Source: Maritalea mediterranea
GTDB lineage: Bacteria > Pseudomonadota > Alphaproteobacteria > Rhizobiales > Devosiaceae
Assembly: GCF_021568695.1 (NCBI RefSeq)
Contig: NZ_JAKGTI010000001.1
Location: 124,001 to 188,000, forward strand
Length of the DNA: 64,000 nucleotides
Direction: 5' to 3'
Below, piece after piece: positions 18,926 through 28,666 of the stretch (position 1 is the first letter of the stretch; each line of letters starts with the position of its first letter). The notes beneath the pieces are model-generated. The model was not told the origin of the DNA, did no database searches, and saw nothing but the letters and a program-made list of their open reading frames with translations. The position numbers were made by a program, and so were the translations under genes.

Positions 18926-19330
18926 ATGAGCGGTGAAAAACTCCCCTCCCAACGGCAATTGCGCGTGGGCGAATTGGTGCGGCATGCTTTGTCCGGCTTT
19001 TTGTCCCGTGATGAAATTATGGATGAGGATCTGGTCGGCGCCTTTATCACGGTGCCTGAAGTGCGCATGACGCCGGATCTGAAGCTCGCCAAGGTCTATA
19101 TTATGCCGCTGGGCGGCAAGAATGCGGAAACCGTGGTGGCGGCGCTCAACCGCAACAAAAAATTCATCCGCGGCCAGATCGCGCCGTCGCTTGATCTGAA
19201 ATATGCCCCGGATTTCCGCTTCTTTGTCGATGATACCTTTGATGAGGCGGGGCGCATTGACGAATTGCTGCGCTCGGATCGCGTGGCCCGCGATCTTCAC
19301 CATGATGATGACGACGATCAGGATCGATAG
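18926..19330 (+). CDS. rbfA: Ribosome-binding factor A
   Basis: A 134-residue KH-fold cold-shock and assembly factor that binds the 16S rRNA 5' helix in late 30S maturation. Visible markers are [15 protein letters not shown] (about 11-25), the [17 protein letters not shown] block and [21 protein letters not shown] split over about 90-110. The tail is acidic and His/Asp-rich, ending [10 protein letters not shown]. It lies 92 bp after infB and 14 bp before truB in the canonical order. Confidence 0.94.
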   Translation: MSGEKLPSQRQLRVGELVRHALSGFLSRDEIMDEDLVGAFITVPEVRMTPDLKLAKVYIMPLGGKNAETVVAALNRNKKFIRGQIAPSLDLKYAPDFRFFVDDTFDEAGRIDELLRSDRVARDLHHDDDDDQDR

Positions 19331-19344
19331 AGCCACTCAAAAAC

Positions 19345-20271
19345 ATGTCGCAACAAAAACGCGTAAAGCGCGCCATTTCCGGCTGGCTGATTCTCAATAA
19401 ACCCTATGACATGACCTCCACCCAGGCGGTGGGGAAAATCAAATGGCTGTTTGAGGCCAAAAAGGCCGGCCATGCGGGCACCTTGGACCCCTTGGCCACC
19501 GGCATTTTGCCGATTGCCTTGGGCGAAGCCACCAAAACCGTGCCCTTTGTGCAGGACGGCACCAAAATCTATGAGTTTGATATGGCTTGGGGCAGCGCCA
19601 CCACCACCGATGATGTGGAAGGCGAGGTGATCGAAACCTCCGACCATCGGCCAACCGAAGCCGAACTGATCGACATTCTGCCCTGTTTCACGGGAATCAT
19701 TACCCAAATTCCGCCCGCCTTTTCCGCCATCAAAATCAAGGGTGAACGCGCCTATGATCTGGCCCGGGCCGGGGAAAAGCCCGATATGCCGCCGCGCGAA
19801 ATTGAAATTGAATCCCTTGAAGTGCTGGCCCATGGGAACGAATTCTCCACTTTGCGCGTGACCTGCCAGAAAGGCACCTATGTGCGGGCATTGGCGCGGG
19901 ATATCGCCCAAAAGCTGGGCAGTGTCGCCCATGTGTCGCGCCTGCACAGGGCGGCCGTTGGGCCCTTCACAGAAGATGATGCGATCAGCATTGACGTGCT
20001 GGAAGCCTGTGAGGATATACAAAGTCGGGATGAGGCCCTGCGGCCCATTGGCGATGCGCTGGGGCATCTTGATGAGGTGAGCTTGGATCAAAAGCAGGCC
20101 CAGGCCGTGCGCATGGGCAATCCGGCGCTACTGTTGGGCCGCCACGCCCCCATCAGCCTTGATCTGGCTTATGCCACCCATCGTGGCGATGTGCTGGCGT
20201 TGGGACGGGTGGAAAAGGGGCAGTTCAAGCCAAGCCGTGTGATTTTGCCTGATTCGCCGGTGCGCAATTGA
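19345..20271 (+). CDS. truB: tRNA pseudouridine(55) synthase
   Basis: A 308-residue enzyme isomerising U55 in the T-loop of tRNAs. The catalytic motif HAGTLDPLATG places the nucleophile at D48. Conserved QIPPAFSAIKIKGERAYDLAR is seen in the middle, split over about 117-137, and RALARDIAQKLGSVAHVSRL after it. It is co-directional with rbfA upstream (14 bp) and rpsO downstream (129 bp). No unusual features. Confidence 0.95.
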   Translation: MSQQKRVKRAISGWLILNKPYDMTSTQAVGKIKWLFEAKKAGHAGTLDPLATGILPIALGEATKTVPFVQDGTKIYEFDMAWGSATTTDDVEGEVIETSDHRPTEAELIDILPCFTGIITQIPPAFSAIKIKGERAYDLARAGEKPDMPPREIEIESLEVLAHGNEFSTLRVTCQKGTYVRALARDIAQKLGSVAHVSRLHRAAVGPFTEDDAISIDVLEACEDIQSRDEALRPIGDALGHLDEVSLDQKQAQAVRMGNPALLLGRHAPISLDLAYATHRGDVLALGRVEKGQFKPSRVILPDSPVRN

Positions 20272-20400
20272 ACCCTTTTCTTTTGCCCGATTTTCCTTTA
20301 TAAGCGCGCGCAACCGCCTTTGCGGGAAAATGACCCTGTGCTGGACGACATCTCGGCGCATGGGTGACCTTTTAGCTTTCATTTTAGAAAGGATTGGCCG

Positions 20401-20670
20401 ATGTCGATTACGCCTGAGCGCAAAGAAGAATTGATCAAAGATTTTGCCACCAAAGACGGGGACACTGGTTCTCCTGAGGTGCAAGTTGCAATTCTCACCG
20501 AGCGGATCAAAAATTTGACCGAACACTTCAAAGACCACAAGAAAGATAATCACTCTCGTCGTGGTCTGTTGAAAATGGTCAGCCTGCGTCGCCGTTTGCT
20601 TGACTATGTTAAGAACAAAGACGTTGCGCGCTACCAATCGCTGATTGAGCGTTTGGGTTTGCGTCGCTAA
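20401..20670 (+). CDS. rpsO: 30S ribosomal protein S15
   Basis: An 89-residue primary 16S-binding protein of the 30S platform. It contains the signature [10 protein letters not shown], then [20 protein letters not shown], ending LIERLGLRR. An AAAGGA ribosome site precedes the ATG. The 129-bp upstream gap has a TATAAG -10-like element at 20299-20304 but no good -35. A terminator hairpin follows at 20686-20711. Its position between truB and pnp is conserved. Confidence 0.97.
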   Translation: MSITPERKEELIKDFATKDGDTGSPEVQVAILTERIKNLTEHFKDHKKDNHSRRGLLKMVSLRRRLLDYVKNKDVARYQSLIERLGLRR

Positions 20671-20685
20671 GGCACTTAAGACTTG

Positions 20686-20716
20686 ATATGGGGGGCTTTT
20701 GCCCTCCATATTGTTT
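20686..20716 (+). terminator. Terminator after rpsO
   Basis: ATATGGGGGGC (20686-20696) pairs with GCCCTCCATAT (20701-20711) around a TTTT loop, with one G-T pair. A short T-rich stretch (TGTTT) follows. It would end or attenuate transcription between rpsO and pnp. Confidence 0.65.
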
Positions 20717-20721
20717 GAACG

Positions 20722-20873
20722 AAAGGAACAATGCCGGAGCAGGATCGTCGGACGCTTTTTCTCAGTGGCTTTTGCCAATTAAAAGCGCCTTGCCATCTTG
20801 CTTGCTGGTTTGTTCCTTTGAAAATCATTGGCGTGTCGCCGCGTTCACCGGATGTGAACGGGCGTAAATCGCC
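20722..20873 (+). promoter_or_regulatory. Hairpin-rich pnp leader
   Basis: The gap before pnp holds a long-range inverted repeat. AAAGGAACAA (20722-20731) is perfectly complementary to TTGTTCCTTT (20810-20819), enclosing internal stems. A second hairpin, CGTTCAC-CGGAT-GTGAACG, is at 20842-20860. An alternative GGCG/CGCC stem (20861-20873) is incompatible with its lower part. In E. coli the pnp leader is a long stem cut by RNase III and used for autorepression; an analogous role is inferred here from structure and position. Confidence 0.45.
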
Positions 20874-20890
20874 TATTTAAAGGACGAAAT

Positions 20891-23026
20891 ATGTTTGATC
20901 ATCATAAAGTTGAACTGAATTGGGGTGGCGAAACGCTGACCCTTGAAACCGGCAAAATGGCCCGTCAGGCCGATGGTGCCGTATTGGCCACTTTGGGCGA
21001 AACCGTTGTGTTGGCCACTGTGGTTTCTGCCAAAGAACCAAAAGCAGGCGTTGATTTCTTCCCGCTGACTGTGAATTATCAGGAAAAATTCTATGCAGCC
21101 GGTAAAATCCCCGGCGGCTATTTTAAACGTGAAGGTCGCCCCACTGAGGCGGAAACCCTCACCTCTCGCCTGATTGACCGCCCGATCCGTCCATTGTTCC
21201 CAGCCGGGTACAAGAACGAAACCCAAGTGGTCATCACCGTGTTGCAATATGATTTGGAAAACCAGCCAGACGTGTTGGCTATGGTGGCCGCCTCTGCTGC
21301 GCTCACCATTTCCGGCGTGCCGTTTATGGGCCCGATCGGTGCCGCGCGCGTTGGCTATATTGACGGCGAATATGTGCTGAACTTTGCGCCAGAACAGGCC
21401 GCAGACAGCAAGCTGGACCTTGTGATGGCCGGCACCAATGACGCTGTGTTGATGGTGGAATCAGAAGCCAAAGAGCTGAGCGAAGATGTGATGCTTGGCG
21501 CCGTGATGTATGGCCATGAGCAAAGCCAGAAAGTGATCGACGCGATCATCAAGCTGGCTGAATTGGCCGCCAAAGAGCCGCGCGAATTCACCCCTGAAGA
21601 TCTGTCTGAACTTGAAGGCGAAATGCTCAAAGTGGTGGAAGACGATCTGCGCGCTGCTTACCAGATCACCGACAAGCAGGACCGTTATGAAGCGGTGGAT
21701 GCGGCAAAAGCCAAGGTGAAAGACCATTTCGCCCCGGCCAGCGAAGACGAAGACGCCAAATATACCGATGAGCAAATCGGGGCGGTGTTCAAATCGCTGC
21801 AGGCAAAAATTGTGCGCTGGAACATTCTCGACACCGGTCGCCGGATTGATGGCCGTGATCTGGAAACCGTGCGCCCCATCGTTTCAGAAGTTGGCGTTCT
21901 GCCCCGGACCCACGGTTCAGCCGTGTTCACCCGCGGTGAAACCCAGGCGCTGGTTGTGGCCACTTTGGGCACCGGCGATGACGAACAGTTCATCGACAGC
22001 CTTGATGGCACCCGCAAAGAAAACTTCATGCTGCACTATAACTTCCCCCCCTATTCTGTGGGTGAAGCAGGCCGCATGGGCGGCACAAGCCGTCGCGAAA
22101 CCGGCCACGGCAAGCTGGCCTGGCGCGCGATCAACCCTGTGCGTCCTAAAACGGAAGAGTTCCCTTACACCTTGCGTGTGGTTTCTGAAATCACAGAATC
22201 TAACGGTTCATCTTCTATGGCCACCGTGTGCGGCACCTCTTTGGCGCTGATGGATGCAGGCGTGCCTTTGGCCCGTCCGGTTTCCGGCATTGCCATGGGT
22301 CTGATTTTGGAAGGCGATCGCTTTGCGGTGCTGTCTGACATTTTGGGTGACGAGGATCACTTGGGCGATATGGACTTTAAAGTGGCTGGTACGTCTGAAG
22401 GCATCACCTCGCTGCAAATGGACATCAAGATCGCTGGCATCACCGAAGAGATCATGAAAACCGCTCTGGCCCAAGCCAATGGCGGCCGCGCACACATTCT
22501 GGACGAAATGTCCAAAGCGCTGGACGGTGCCCGCGAAGAATTGGGCGAATTCGCCCCACGCATCGAAACCCTGCAAATCCCAACGGACAAAATCCGTGAA
22601 GTGATTGGCGCAGGCGGCAAAGTGATCCGCGAGATCGTGGAAAAAACCGGCGCGAAAGTCGACATTGACGACACCGGTACCATCAAGGTTTCTTCTTCAG
22701 ACGGCAAAGCCATCGAAGCGGCGGTGAAATGGATCAAGTCGATCACTGACGAGCCGGAAGTGGGCGAAATCTACAAAGGCACCGTGGTGAAAACCGTGGA
22801 CTTTGGCGCCTTCGTCAATTTCTTCGGCCCACGCGATGGCCTGGTGCACATTTCCCAACTGGCGGACAAGCGCGTTGAGAAAACCACAGACATCATCAAA
22901 GAAGGCGACAGCGTTTATGTAAAGCTGATGGGCTTTGACGATCGCGGCAAAGTGCGCTTGAGCATGAAAGTGGTAAACCAGGAAACTGGTGAAGAGATCA
23001 AAAAGGAAGAAGAAGCCGACGAATAG
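20891..23026 (+). CDS. pnp: Polyribonucleotide nucleotidyltransferase (PNPase)
   Basis: A 3'-5' phosphorolytic exoribonuclease of the RNA degradosome. The 711 residues contain two RNase PH domains (about 10-215 and 320-545, with [18 protein letters not shown] in the second), a helical linker, a KH domain ([18 protein letters not shown], about 568-585) and a C-terminal S1 domain ([18 protein letters not shown], about 625-642). An AAAGGA ribosome site precedes the ATG. It follows rpsO, and a strong terminator lies after the stop. The protein is full length. Confidence 0.97.
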   Translation: MFDHHKVELNWGGETLTLETGKMARQADGAVLATLGETVVLATVVSAKEPKAGVDFFPLTVNYQEKFYAAGKIPGGYFKREGRPTEAETLTSRLIDRPIRPLFPAGYKNETQVVITVLQYDLENQPDVLAMVAASAALTISGVPFMGPIGAARVGYIDGEYVLNFAPEQAADSKLDLVMAGTNDAVLMVESEAKELSEDVMLGAVMYGHEQSQKVIDAIIKLAELAAKEPREFTPEDLSELEGEMLKVVEDDLRAAYQITDKQDRYEAVDAAKAKVKDHFAPASEDEDAKYTDEQIGAVFKSLQAKIVRWNILDTGRRIDGRDLETVRPIVSEVGVLPRTHGSAVFTRGETQALVVATLGTGDDEQFIDSLDGTRKENFMLHYNFPPYSVGEAGRMGGTSRRETGHGKLAWRAINPVRPKTEEFPYTLRVVSEITESNGSSSMATVCGTSLALMDAGVPLARPVSGIAMGLILEGDRFAVLSDILGDEDHLGDMDFKVAGTSEGITSLQMDIKIAGITEEIMKTALAQANGGRAHILDEMSKALDGAREELGEFAPRIETLQIPTDKIREVIGAGGKVIREIVEKTGAKVDIDDTGTIKVSSSDGKAIEAAVKWIKSITDEPEVGEIYKGTVVKTVDFGAFVNFFGPRDGLVHISQLADKRVEKTTDIIKEGDSVYVKLMGFDDRGKVRLSMKVVNQETGEEIKKEEEADE

Positions 23027-23050
23027 TCAGCTCTGCCTTTAACCTGATTA

Positions 23051-23085
23051 AAGCCCGGCCAGCCTCGTCTGCGCCGGGCTTTTTT
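23051..23085 (+). terminator. Intrinsic terminator after pnp
   Basis: AAGCCCGGC (23051-23059) pairs with GCCGGGCTT (23073-23081), followed by six T residues (23080-23085). It closes the long plus-strand block. Confidence 0.9.
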
Positions 23086-23194
23086 GTGTCTGCTGCTCAA
23101 ATTGTTCGCAAATTGGCCCCGGATCAGCCTGCGCGACGCGAGCGCCGCTTGTTGTCCGGGGCGGCCCTGATTCTCCTCGGCGGTCTCAGGTGCC

Positions 23195-23216
23195 GTCCCG
23201 GCCTTCGAGCCGGGAC
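23195..23216. repeat. REP-like GC-rich palindrome
   Basis: GTCCCGGC (23195-23202) and GCCGGGAC (23209-23216) form a perfect stem with loop CTTCGA. Elements of this style are common as dispersed intergenic palindromes in alphaproteobacteria. Only one copy occurs in this window, so repeat status is an inference. The surrounding 23086-23291 holds no supported gene. Confidence 0.4.
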
Positions 23217-23291
23217 CAAAGTCATAGACTTCGATAGAGGAAGAGCTGAGTTTTCGACGGCTGAAGGCGAGACATGGACGGCGAAGGGCGA

Positions 23292-24293
23292 CTACCCCTT
23301 ATGGTCCGGCAACACCCGGTGCGGTGGCTGATGGCCGTCGAGGAAGGTGCGGATATTGACGAGCACCGTTTCACCCATCTCAATCCGGCTTTCCAGCGTG
23401 GCTGAGCCCATATGAGCGGTCAGCACCACTTTGTTGGCCCGTGCCAGCGCCAACAATGCGGGATTGATCGGCTTATGATGTTCAAACACATCAAGCGCCG
23501 CGCCGCTGAGCCGTCCCTTTTCGATCGCCTCAATCAGCGCGTCTTCATCGATCAAATTGGGGCGGGCGAGATTAACCAGAAAGGCTTCCGGCTTCATCAC
23601 CGCCAGATTGTCGCGATTGATCAAATGCCGCGTGGCGCTGGTGGCCGGCGTGTGCAGGGTCACAATATCCACCTCAGCCAGCATAGCTTCAAGGCTGTCC
23701 CAATAGGTAGCGCTCAGCTCTTCTTCAAGACTTTGCGGGCGCTTGGAGCGGCTGTAATAGTGAATGTCCAGGCCAAAGGCTTTGGCGCGGCGTGCCACCG
23801 CAGCGCCGATACGGCCCATGCCGACAATGCCCAGCTTCTTGCCCGAAAGCCGCCGCCCCAACATCCAATTGGGTGACCAGCCGGGCCAGGACCCGTCTTT
23901 TAACAGCACTTGGCTGCCTTCAATCAGACGGCGCGGCACGGCCAAAATCAGCGCCATGGTCATGTCCGCCGTATCATCAGTGAGCACGCTGGGTGTGTTG
24001 GTCACGGAGATGTTGCGCGCGGCGGCGGCGTTAACATCCACATTGTCGACCCCGTTACCGAACTGGGCGATCAGGCGCACATTCGCCCCCAGCTGGTTAA
24101 TCACATCCGCATTCAGATTGTCGGTGATGGTGGACACCAGCACATCGCAATGTTGCGAGGCGTCAATCAATTGCTGGGTGGTAAGGGCTTCATCCCGTGT
24201 GTTAAAGGTCACCTGAAACAGGGCCGCCATCCGGTCTTCCACCGGGGTGGGCAATTGCCGCGTAACCAGAACACGCGCATTGGTGTGAGGCAT
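23292..24293 (-). CDS. D-isomer-specific 2-hydroxyacid dehydrogenase (glyoxylate reductase-like)
   Basis: An NAD(P)H-dependent reductase of 2-oxoacids. The nucleotide-binding motif GIVGMGRIG lies mid-protein. The catalytic Arg is in NLARPNLIDEDALI, the Glu in ALDVFEHHKP and the His in TAHMGSAT. It is 333 residues from the ATG at 24293, preferred because AAAGGGA stands 6 nt before it; an upstream in-frame ATG at 24320 lacks such a site. Related alphaproteobacteria carry a GyaR-like gene near irr. The exact substrate (glyoxylate, hydroxypyruvate or other) is not determined. Confidence 0.88.
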   Translation of the reverse strand: MPHTNARVLVTRQLPTPVEDRMAALFQVTFNTRDEALTTQQLIDASQHCDVLVSTITDNLNADVINQLGANVRLIAQFGNGVDNVDVNAAAARNISVTNTPSVLTDDTADMTMALILAVPRRLIEGSQVLLKDGSWPGWSPNWMLGRRLSGKKLGIVGMGRIGAAVARRAKAFGLDIHYYSRSKRPQSLEEELSATYWDSLEAMLAEVDIVTLHTPATSATRHLINRDNLAVMKPEAFLVNLARPNLIDEDALIEAIEKGRLSGAALDVFEHHKPINPALLALARANKVVLTAHMGSATLESRIEMGETVLVNIRTFLDGHQPPHRVLPDHKG

Positions 24294-24437
24294 AAATTCC
24301 CTTTCAACCCATACACTCATGCCCAGCGAAGAGAATTTGCGCCACTGGGCATGGTTTTAGCCATCCATTAAGGTGTCTTTGCCTAAGTGGAGTTAAACTA
24401 TCGGGCCTTGATCCCAATAACAAGAGATGAATTTGCG

Positions 24438-25010
24438 ATGCGTTTGACCAGTTCCCGTCTGCCCATTTCCCCCAAAAGCGTGATGTTGGCGCTGTGCGCA
24501 TTGTGGTTGGCCGTGGGCGCGGCCTGGGCACAGAATGTGGGGCCCTCAGGCCTGCCCCTACCGCGATTTGTTTCGCTCGGTTCGTCAAAAATCAATGTGC
24601 GGCACGGGCCAGGGCAAAAATATGATGTGGCCTGGATTTTCACCCAGTCCGGGCTGCCGGTCGAGGTGATTCAGGAATTTGACACCTGGCGCAAGGTGCG
24701 CGATTCGGAAGGGGATGAAGGCTGGATTCACCAAAGCCTCCTGTCCGGCCGCCGCACCGGCCTGATCGCCCCTTGGCTGAACGAGCAGTCACAAGCCATC
24801 CCGCTCTACGCCCGGGCTGACCGTGGCGCGCCCCTGCGGGCACAATTGGCGCCCAAGGTGCTGGTGACGGTGGAAGAATGTATTGTGGCCTGGTGTGAAG
24901 TGGCGGGCAGTTTTCAGCCCGAAGGCGAAAATGCGCGATCCCAGAACTTTAAGGGCTGGGTGGAAAAGCAATTTGTCTGGGGGGTCTACGAAAACGAAGA
25001 GTTTGACTAG
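24438..25010 (+). CDS. Secreted bacterial SH3-domain protein
   Basis: A 190-residue exported protein. The ATG at 24438 gives a clear signal peptide (about residues 1-31, ending AAWAQ). Two SH3_3-like repeats follow: the first with KINVRHGPGQKYDVAWIF and WRKVRDSEGDEGWIHQSLLS, the second ending WVEKQFVWGVY. Bacterial SH3 domains usually bind cell wall or protein partners in the periplasm. It is transcribed divergently from the dehydrogenase and converges on irr, an arrangement known in Hyphomicrobiales. Function unknown. Confidence 0.8.
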   Translation: MRLTSSRLPISPKSVMLALCALWLAVGAAWAQNVGPSGLPLPRFVSLGSSKINVRHGPGQKYDVAWIFTQSGLPVEVIQEFDTWRKVRDSEGDEGWIHQSLLSGRRTGLIAPWLNEQSQAIPLYARADRGAPLRAQLAPKVLVTVEECIVAWCEVAGSFQPEGENARSQNFKGWVEKQFVWGVYENEEFD

Positions 25011-25032
25011 GTCTTAGGCGGATAAACGCGCT

Positions 25033-25479
25033 CTAATTTTCGCGGCGCACCCGCACCACCACATCCACATGTGAAATCTTCATGCCCTTGGGCGCATCCG
25101 GCAACCCTTGAATCACGATTTCATTTGACGGAATGTCGACCACACGGTCCTCATCTTCGATATAAAAATGGTGGTGGTCGGATGTGTCGGTGTCGAAATA
25201 GGTTCGTGCCGCATCCACGGTGACTTCCCGCAACAAACCGGCATCTTTGAATTGCCGCAGCGTATTATAAACCGTGGCCAGTGACACAGCGACGCCGCTC
25301 TGATCTGCTTCGGCGTGCAACGCTTCCGCGCTCACATGGCGATGGCCGTTGCCATAAATCAAATCTGCCAGGGCCAAACGCTGGCGCGTCGGGCGCAGGC
25401 CTGCCATGCGCAGCACTGCTGTCAAGCAGGGACCACGGGAACTTGGCTGACGCAAGCTAGATTTTTGCAACTGGTTCAT
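25033..25479 (-). CDS. irr: Iron response regulator Irr (Fur family)
   Basis: A 148-residue winged-helix regulator that in alphaproteobacteria senses iron through heme. The DNA-binding helix reads SLATVYNTLRQFKDAGLL (about 66-83). The Irr-specific HHH triplet is at 102-104, and the C-terminal KISHVDVVVRVRRE matches Irr. No Cys-Pro heme regulatory motif is visible at the N-terminus (the only cysteine, C18, is followed by Leu), so heme would bind through the histidine region as in most rhizobial Irr proteins. It lies near fabA-fabB, as in Sinorhizobium and Brucella. Confidence 0.93.
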   Translation of the reverse strand: MNQLQKSSLRQPSSRGPCLTAVLRMAGLRPTRQRLALADLIYGNGHRHVSAEALHAEADQSGVAVSLATVYNTLRQFKDAGLLREVTVDAARTYFDTDTSDHHHFYIEDEDRVVDIPSNEIVIQGLPDAPKGMKISHVDVVVRVRREN

Positions 25480-25600
25480 TCACCCATCCCTATCTCACAC
25501 AAACACACTATAGGTGCGTATTACACGGGCTTCAATATTTTCCCATGTACAAGATTAACGTGCCCATTGCAACAAATCCGGCACTTTGCGCCCCTTTTCT

Positions 25601-26398
25601 TTAAAGACACAAATTGCCACGCAAGTAGGTTGTTGCAGATCCAACTATTTGCACACGATCTCCATTTAGGCGACAGGTCAAATTGCCGCCCCTTTCAGAG
25701 GCCTGATGGGCCTGAAAATCACTTTTGCCCAGTTTCTCAGCCCAATAGGGCACCAGGCTGGTGTGAATAGAGCCGGTCACCGGATCTTCATCAATACCTG
25801 CCCCGGGCACAAAATAGCGCGAGACAAAGTCAAATTCATCCCCTTGGGCGGTGATCACCACGCCTGTTGTGCCCAATTGCGCCAGCGCCGCAAGGTCTGG
25901 CGCAAAGCCGCGCACGGCAGCCTCGTCCGCCAGCTCTACAAAATAATTCTCATAGGATTTGAAAATGGCACGCGGCGTGGCGCTAAAGCTGGGGCCAATG
26001 GCGTCGGGTAAAGCCTCTATTTCTTCAAAGGGCACCACCGGAAAGTTTAGCTGATAACTGGGCGATTTAGGGTCGTCCTTTTCCAGTGACACAACCAATT
26101 CGCCTACCTGTCCAAAAAAGGTGAGTGGCATCGGCACTTGATATTCTGTGTGCAAAATATGCGCGCTGGCCAAAGTGGCATGGCCGCAAAAACTCACCTC
26201 ATGGGTGGGGGTGAACCAACGAATATCCCACCCAGACTCGTCATCCCGTTTGCGCACAAAGGCGGTTTCGGACAGATTGTTCTCCATGGCAATGTGCTGC
26301 ATCAGCCCACCATCCAGCCAGTTCTCCACCACCATCACAGCCGCTGGATTGCCCTTAAACAAATTGGCGGTGAAGGCATCCACCTGAAAAATTTCCAT
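25601..26398 (-). CDS. PhzF-family isomerase/epimerase-like protein
   Basis: About 265 residues of the PhzF/DapF-like fold. It starts MEIFQVDAFT at 26398; an in-frame ATG five codons upstream is less likely because homologues begin MxxxQVDAF. The catalytic Glu lies in NLSETAFV. CGHATLASAHIL and DPVTGSIHTSLVPYWA are the two signature loops. The family includes phenazine biosynthesis isomerases but most members are uncharacterised, and no phenazine genes are nearby. It is transcribed divergently from fabA across a 280-bp gap. Confidence 0.87.
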   Translation of the reverse strand: MEIFQVDAFTANLFKGNPAAVMVVENWLDGGLMQHIAMENNLSETAFVRKRDDESGWDIRWFTPTHEVSFCGHATLASAHILHTEYQVPMPLTFFGQVGELVVSLEKDDPKSPSYQLNFPVVPFEEIEALPDAIGPSFSATPRAIFKSYENYFVELADEAAVRGFAPDLAALAQLGTTGVVITAQGDEFDFVSRYFVPGAGIDEDPVTGSIHTSLVPYWAEKLGKSDFQAHQASERGGNLTCRLNGDRVQIVGSATTYLRGNLCL

Positions 26399-26628
26399 TC
26401 TATCCTCTTCCACTCTGTACGGGCTCCCTGAGGGTCCAAAATGCAGCGCTAAAGTGCGACTGACAAGCCGTCAAATCGAAAAAAGGCGGGGCAATTGCCG
26501 CCTTTGGGCTTGGCGATTCTGGCATGGCGCTATATGGGTTAATCAAACGCAATTGCTTTGCGCAACGGGCCAAAAATGCTATGGACGAGCAAAATGATTT
26601 TTGGGCCGATGTTGCATGCGGCACAAAA

Positions 26629-26648
26629 GCGGCATGTCTACATGCCGC
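26629..26648. promoter_or_regulatory. Inverted repeat upstream of fabA
   Basis: GCGGCATGT (26629-26637) and ACATGCCGC (26640-26648) form a perfect 9-bp inverted repeat with a 2-bp spacer. It ends 30 bp before the fabA start, so it lies where a repressor would act or at the 5' end of the leader. No regulator can be named. Confidence 0.45.
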
Positions 26649-26678
26649 GCACATGAAACGAATGAGGGAAGATGGCCT

Positions 26679-27191
26679 ATGACAATGCGCGCCCATCAGT
26701 TTAGCTACGACGATTTGATTTTGCATGGACGCGGCGAATTGCCAGGACAGGGCGACGCCAAATTGCCCGCACCACCCATGTTGATGTTTGACCGCATCAC
26801 CAATATTGATGATGATGGTGGTGAGTTTGGCAAAGGCAGTGTGACCGCTGAATTAGATTTGAACCCGGATCTGTGGTTCTATCAGTGTCACTTTATCGGT
26901 GACCCGGTAATGCCGGGCTGTCTGGGCCTTGATGCCTTGTGGCAGATGATTGGCTTTTACTTGTCATGGTGTGGTTCTCCGGGCCGTGGCCGGGCATTGG
27001 GCGGCACCATTAAGTTTGTGGGCCAGGCCACCAATGACAAAAAGCTGCTGCAATATCATGTTGATATTAAAAAGCACATGCGTTCGCCCTTGCCGTTTGG
27101 CGTGGCCAATGGCTGGGTGAAGGCTGATGGAGAAATTATTTATAAAGCCGAAAACTTGCGTGTGGGCCTGATCGGTCTTGAAGATCAATAA
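26679..27191 (+). CDS. fabA: 3-hydroxydecanoyl-ACP dehydratase/isomerase FabA
   Basis: A hot-dog-fold enzyme that introduces the cis double bond for unsaturated fatty acid synthesis. It has 170 residues from the ATG at 26679, chosen because an AGGGA site lies just upstream and the protein then matches FabA length; the frame is open further upstream without homology. Catalytic H71 (YQCHFIGDPVMPG) and D85 (GLDALW) are present, one position from E. coli H70/D84. fabB follows after 34 bp. Confidence 0.96.
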   Translation: MTMRAHQFSYDDLILHGRGELPGQGDAKLPAPPMLMFDRITNIDDDGGEFGKGSVTAELDLNPDLWFYQCHFIGDPVMPGCLGLDALWQMIGFYLSWCGSPGRGRALGGTIKFVGQATNDKKLLQYHVDIKKHMRSPLPFGVANGWVKADGEIIYKAENLRVGLIGLEDQ

Positions 27192-27225
27192 TCCACCGCA
27201 GCACGCAAGAGGGTAAGAGGATCAA

Positions 27226-28452
27226 ATGAAAAGAGTTGTCATCACAGGCATGGGGATTGTTTCCTCAATCGGCAATAACCGCCAGGAAGTGTTGCAAAGC
27301 CTGCGCGACGCCAAGCCCGGGATCACAAAAGCGGAAAACCATGTGAAATATGGCTTCCGTAGCCAGGTGCATGGGGAGCCAACGCTGGACCCGTTTTCCG
27401 TTTTGGACCGCCGGACAACCCGCTTTATGGCGCGCGGCGCCGCATGGAACTATATCGCCATGCAAGAAGCGATTGAGCAGGCCGGGCTGGAAGAAGAAAA
27501 CATCTCCAACCCGCGCACCGGCATCGTAATGGGGTCAGGTGGCCCCTCAACCGAAACATTGATCAATGCCGCGGACATCACCCGCGAAAAAATGAGCCCC
27601 AAGCGCATCGGGCCATTGGCGGTGCCAAAAGCCATGAGCTCCACTGCATCGGCCACATTGGCGACCGCGTTTAAGATCAAGGGCGTGAACTACACCATCA
27701 CTTCGGCTTGCGCGACGTCAAAGCACTGTATTGGCAATGCCTATGAGCAAATCCAAATGGGCAAGCAGGACATTGTGTTTGCGGGCGGCAGTGAAGACCT
27801 TGAATGGTCCATGTCCAACATGTTTGACGCCTTGGGTGCCATGACCTCGAAATATAACGACACCCCCGAAGTGGCCTCCCGCGCCTATGATAAAAACCGT
27901 GATGGGTTCATTATTGCCGGCGGTGCAGGTGTGATGGTGCTTGAAGAGTATGAGCACGCCAAAGCGCGCGGTGCCAACATTCTGGCAGAGATTGTCGGCT
28001 ATGGTGCCACATCTGACGGCTATGACATGGTGGCCCCCTCTGGCGAAGGGGCCGAGCGTTGCATGCGCATGGCGCTGGATACCGTGGATTGCCCGATCGA
28101 TTATATCAACCCGCATGCCACTTCCACGCCAGTAGGCGACATCAAGGAAATTGATGCGATTCGCAAAGTGTTCGGCAATGAGGACAAATGTCCGCCTTTG
28201 TCTGCCACCAAGTCCCTCACTGGCCACTCTCTGGGTGCTGTTGGGGTGCAGGAATCGATCTATTCCGTGATGATGATGAATGAAGGCTTCTTGTGTGAAA
28301 GCGCCAATATTTTCGATCTCGACCCAGAGTTTGAAGATATGCCGATTTTGCGCGAACGCCGCGACAATCAGAACATTGGCTGCGTGATGTCCAACTCCTT
28401 CGGTTTTGGTGGCACCAACGCCACGCTGGTGTTTAAACATCCGGACGCCTAA
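27226..28452 (+). CDS. fabB: 3-oxoacyl-ACP synthase I FabB
   Basis: A condensing enzyme that elongates the FabA product. The 408-residue thiolase fold has the catalytic triad C162 ([10 protein letters not shown]), H297 ([12 protein letters not shown]) and H334 ([11 protein letters not shown]). An AAGAGG-type ribosome site precedes the ATG. It forms an operon with fabA. In many Hyphomicrobiales fabI comes next; here a terminator and an unrelated phosphatase gene follow, so the enoyl reductase must be encoded elsewhere. Confidence 0.96.
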   Translation: MKRVVITGMGIVSSIGNNRQEVLQSLRDAKPGITKAENHVKYGFRSQVHGEPTLDPFSVLDRRTTRFMARGAAWNYIAMQEAIEQAGLEEENISNPRTGIVMGSGGPSTETLINAADITREKMSPKRIGPLAVPKAMSSTASATLATAFKIKGVNYTITSACATSKHCIGNAYEQIQMGKQDIVFAGGSEDLEWSMSNMFDALGAMTSKYNDTPEVASRAYDKNRDGFIIAGGAGVMVLEEYEHAKARGANILAEIVGYGATSDGYDMVAPSGEGAERCMRMALDTVDCPIDYINPHATSTPVGDIKEIDAIRKVFGNEDKCPPLSATKSLTGHSLGAVGVQESIYSVMMMNEGFLCESANIFDLDPEFEDMPILRERRDNQNIGCVMSNSFGFGGTNATLVFKHPDA

Positions 28453-28592
28453 CCTGAATATCGCGCTGCGCCTGCGCTAGACACCCATCGGCTGGGGCCG
28501 TGGTTGGGAGCGTAGCGAACGACGGCGGCGCAAAAAAATAACCGGGGGTGCCGGGGACGAACACGAAGTGTCCGGTGGCGGCGAAAAAAAAC

Positions 28593-28616
28593 AAAGGGGT
28601 CAGAAGGCCCCTTTTT
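28593..28616 (+). terminator. Intrinsic terminator after fabA-fabB
   Basis: AAAGGGG (28593-28599) pairs with CCCCTTT (28608-28614) across an 8-nt loop and continues into a TTTTT run. It lies 141 bp after the fabB stop and 50 bp before the next start codon, so it separates the two transcription units. Confidence 0.75.
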
Positions 28617-28666
28617 CTTGCCAACACGGTAACCGCTCGGTTGCGCCCATCAGTTTGAGGAAAATC

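Noticed and set aside
23086-23331. An 81-codon open frame after pnp
   Set aside because: It starts inside the pnp terminator, runs through a palindrome and into the 3' end of the convergent dehydrogenase, and has no homology I recognise.
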